Shown one piece after another: positions 6,874 through 8,395 of a DNA stretch of 8,395 nucleotides (within the stretch, counting starts at the first letter, position 1; each line of letters opens with the position of its first letter). A program made the translations under genes and the position numbers. The notes beneath the pieces are model-generated. The model worked only from the letters and a program-made list of their open reading frames with translations. It was not told where the DNA came from and made no database searches. Origin of the DNA: Bdellovibrionales bacterium (GTDB lineage: Bacteria; Bdellovibrionota; Bacteriovoracia; Bacteriovoracales; Bacteriovoracaceae); assembly GCA_005791855.1 (NCBI GenBank), contig SXUH01000357.1:1-8395 (forward strand), in the 5' to 3' direction.

Positions 6874-8031
6874 ATGAAGATGAATGGTCTGCTTGTTTTC
6901 GGAATCCTGGGCTTGTCCGTCCTGAGCACGGGGTGCAACGATCGCTATCAGGAAGGCTACAACCTGGGGAAGACCCAGGGGTACGACACTGGCCACGCCG
7001 AGGGCTACGAAGAAGGCTACGACGAAGGCTACGACTCGGGCTACAACAGCGGCTTCGCCTCCGGTGACATCGCCGGGTACGAGCGCGCGCGTGTCCAGTT
7101 CCAGACCGGGGAGTACGCCGCGGGCTACGCCGCCGGCTACGCACTGGCTGAGCCGATCGGTTACCAGAACGGATACAACCCGGGCCGGACCGCGGGGATC
7201 GCCCAGGGGATCCAGAACGCGAAGGACCAGGCCTACGACGAAGGCTACGACATCGGTTACAATGAAGGGGATGCGGCCGGATACAGCGCCGGGTACTCCT
7301 CGGGCTACAGCTCCGGGTACTCCGTGGGCTCGAACCCGAACCAGATCACGACCGCCTACAATAACGGCTACGACGACGGCTACGAAGACGGCTACGCCGA
7401 GGGAGACGCCCTCGGGTACCGGCACGGATCGGAAGACGGGTACGACGACGGCTACGACCTCGGCTGGGATGAAGGCTACGACGTCGGCTACGACGACGGC
7501 TGGGACGATGCCCTGGGCCTCTCGGTCCGTCCGCTCAAGACCAATAGCTCGAACCTGAGAGTGAACCTCCTCTCCCGCGTCCACAACGACCTGGTGAACG
7601 TCCGGAAGATCAAGGCCCCGAAGAGCACGAGCCGAGGCCTCGAGGTCAACGGCCGGATGATCTTCGAAGAGACGTCCATGAGCTCGAAGGACCTCGAGAA
7701 GCGCGCCGCCGTCGCCGAGAGGTACCTCGTGACGGAGATGGGCAAGCAGATCCAAGCGAAGTTCGGCCTCTCCGCCGAGCGGAGCTTGAAGGTCGCCAAG
7801 ATCTCCAACTTCTGGCGGAAGTACTCCACGGCCCGGGCCGTGACCAGCGACGACGCCGACGCCTTCTCCGAGCAGCTCATCGGGGTGAACCTCAAGACCG
7901 TCCACAACGCCGTGGTGAAGTCGAGCAAGGGGAACGTGACCGAGCTGAACGCGCTCCTGAAGAAAGCGGCCCAGACCAACGAGACCTCTCCCGAGAAGAT
8001 GGCGCTCATCATGACCAAGTTGTTTTTTTAA
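6874..8031 (+). CDS. Lipoprotein with long glycine-every-fourth-residue (GX3) repeat and a C-terminal helical domain (385 aa)
   Basis: GAGGGTGA (6863-6870) precedes the chosen ATG. The signal peptide has a hydrophobic core LLVFGILGLSVL and a lipobox LSTG/C with lipidation at C21. The +2 residue is Asn, not Asp, so by the E. coli Lol rule outer-membrane sorting is expected. Glycine then recurs every fourth residue: 28-68 (11 Gly), 84-112 (7 Gly, Ala at 92) and 124-152 (8 Gly), all in one register. After a one-residue shift, 165-209 adds 12 more. The residue after Gly is mostly Tyr and the rest are mostly Asp, Glu, Ser or Ala. GX3 arrays occur in Yae1-type deca-GX3 proteins and in FliH, where they form packed helices; homology to either is not shown. 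Residues about 216-385 lack the repeat, are rich in Lys, Ala, Leu and Glu and look helical; I do not recognise them. A paralogue follows after 25 bp, likely in the same operon. Confidence 0.9.
   Translation: MKMNGLLVFGILGLSVLSTGCNDRYQEGYNLGKTQGYDTGHAEGYEEGYDEGYDSGYNSGFASGDIAGYERARVQFQTGEYAAGYAAGYALAEPIGYQNGYNPGRTAGIAQGIQNAKDQAYDEGYDIGYNEGDAAGYSAGYSSGYSSGYSVGSNPNQITTAYNNGYDDGYEDGYAEGDALGYRHGSEDGYDDGYDLGWDEGYDVGYDDGWDDALGLSVRPLKTNSSNLRVNLLSRVHNDLVNVRKIKAPKSTSRGLEVNGRMIFEETSMSSKDLEKRAAVAERYLVTEMGKQIQAKFGLSAERSLKVAKISNFWRKYSTARAVTSDDADAFSEQLIGVNLKTVHNAVVKSSKGNVTELNALLKKAAQTNETSPEKMALIMTKLFF
6955..7500 (+). repeat. 12-bp-period coding repeat (GX3 array)
   Basis: Codons 28-209 of the lipoprotein gene form an imperfect 12-bp-period array built on GGC-TAC-GAC-GAM-type units. 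Local runs are nearly identical, for example around 7365-7397 and 7440-7500. The glycine codon varies (GGC, GGG, GGT, GGA), so the array is kept at protein level rather than being a fresh DNA expansion. Interruptions fall at codons 69-83 and 153-164. Confidence 0.85.
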
Positions 8032-8056
8032 CCACCACTAGGAAGACGGAGAATAT

Positions 8057-8395
8057 ATGAAAAAGATCTTTAACCTCGCACCGGTGCTCATCCTGTCCAC
8101 CGTGCTGGTTGGCTGTAACGACAGGTACGCAGAGGGCCTCGCAGACGGGAAGGCCGCGGGCCTCTCCGCAGGCCGCTCGGCCGGGCGCCTCGCCGGTTTC
8201 AACGATGGCCTCGAGGACGGTCGGGCGGACGGCTACGAAGACGGTGAGACCCACGGGTACGACCGCGGAGTCATCTACTTCAGCCAGAACACGACCTACG
8301 AGCACGGGCTCGCCGCCGGGAACACCGCGGGCCTGGCCGCCGGCTACACCCGGGGGTACAACGCCGGGTACGCCGACGGGAAGCCGATCGGCTTC
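8057..8395 (+). CDS. Paralogous GX3-repeat lipoprotein, N-terminal 113 residues (runs off the window)
   Basis: The frame stays open from ATG 8057 to the last base of the window, with GGAG (8048-8051) five bases upstream. The signal peptide MKKIFNLAPV continues into a hydrophobic core and a textbook lipobox LVG/C, with lipidation at C20. CNDRY follows, as in the preceding gene. Glycine occurs every fourth residue at 27-67 (11 Gly), plus G71. After an interruption holding YDR, F75 and Y81 the array resumes at 84-112 (8 Gly). The first array begins seven residues after the Cys and has 11 glycines in both proteins, so they are colinear paralogues. Residues between glycines here are more often Ala, Arg, Leu or Asp and less often Tyr. 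The 25-bp gap from the previous stop holds only the ribosome site, so co-transcription is likely. Its C-terminus is not visible. Confidence 0.88.
   Translation, partial: MKKIFNLAPVLILSTVLVGCNDRYAEGLADGKAAGLSAGRSAGRLAGFNDGLEDGRADGYEDGETHGYDRGVIYFSQNTTYEHGLAAGNTAGLAAGYTRGYNAGYADGKPIGF

Noticed and set aside
6955..7500. CRISPR-like or intergenic tandem repeat
   Set aside because: The 12-bp periodicity is fully explained by codons of the GX3 protein repeat; there are no unique spacers.
6805..7905. Minus-strand open frame of 366 codons opposite the repeat lipoprotein
   Set aside because: Its Val/Ala repeat pattern is the mirror of the 12-bp GX3 repeat. The sense frame has a lipobox, ribosome site and regular glycine periodicity.

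Overview
The window reads as chromosomal DNA of a Gram-negative bacterium. Coding regions are GC-rich and strongly biased to C/G-ending codons (CTC, GTC, AAG, TAC), while leaders and signal-peptide codons are AT-richer. Every recognisable protein is an export substrate: two have Sec signal peptides and two have lipoprotein signals. Large secreted proteins of unknown type, a long subtilisin-like protease and Gly-Tyr repeat lipoproteins together recall Bdellovibrionota or another delta-proteobacterium-like lineage. That placement is an impression and no marker here proves it.

Layout. Positions 1-39 are the 3' end of a tRNA gene with encoded CCA. Its last 17 bases and the following terminator are repeated in tandem (23-137, 138-250, and a decayed third copy from 251). 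This resembles in outline the repeats after the E. coli tyrT tRNA gene. A very G-rich stretch (259-341) and a short AT-richer leader with small inverted repeats (about 366-436) follow. Next come two translationally coupled genes. The first (457-3537) encodes a 1026-residue secreted protein I do not recognise. The second (3539-6700) encodes a 1053-residue S8 (subtilisin-family) protease with a complete catalytic triad and a large C-terminal extension. A strong intrinsic terminator (6730-6760) closes this unit.

A second unit starts after a 173-bp gap. It holds two tandem paralogous lipoproteins, 6874-8031 (385 aa) and 8057 to the window end (partial). Both begin Cys-Asn-Asp-Arg-Tyr after the lipobox and then carry glycine at every fourth residue over long stretches. 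The complete one ends in a separate, predicted helical domain with no glycine repeat.

How the genes might work together is inference. Genes 1 and 2 are probably co-expressed and co-exported, so the unknown protein may be a substrate, partner or maturation client of the protease. Genes 3 and 4 are probably co-transcribed envelope lipoproteins whose repeat segments could associate with each other. The most distinctive signals are the precise register shared by the two repeat lipoproteins, the unknown protein/protease pair, and the tRNA-tail/terminator tandem repeat.
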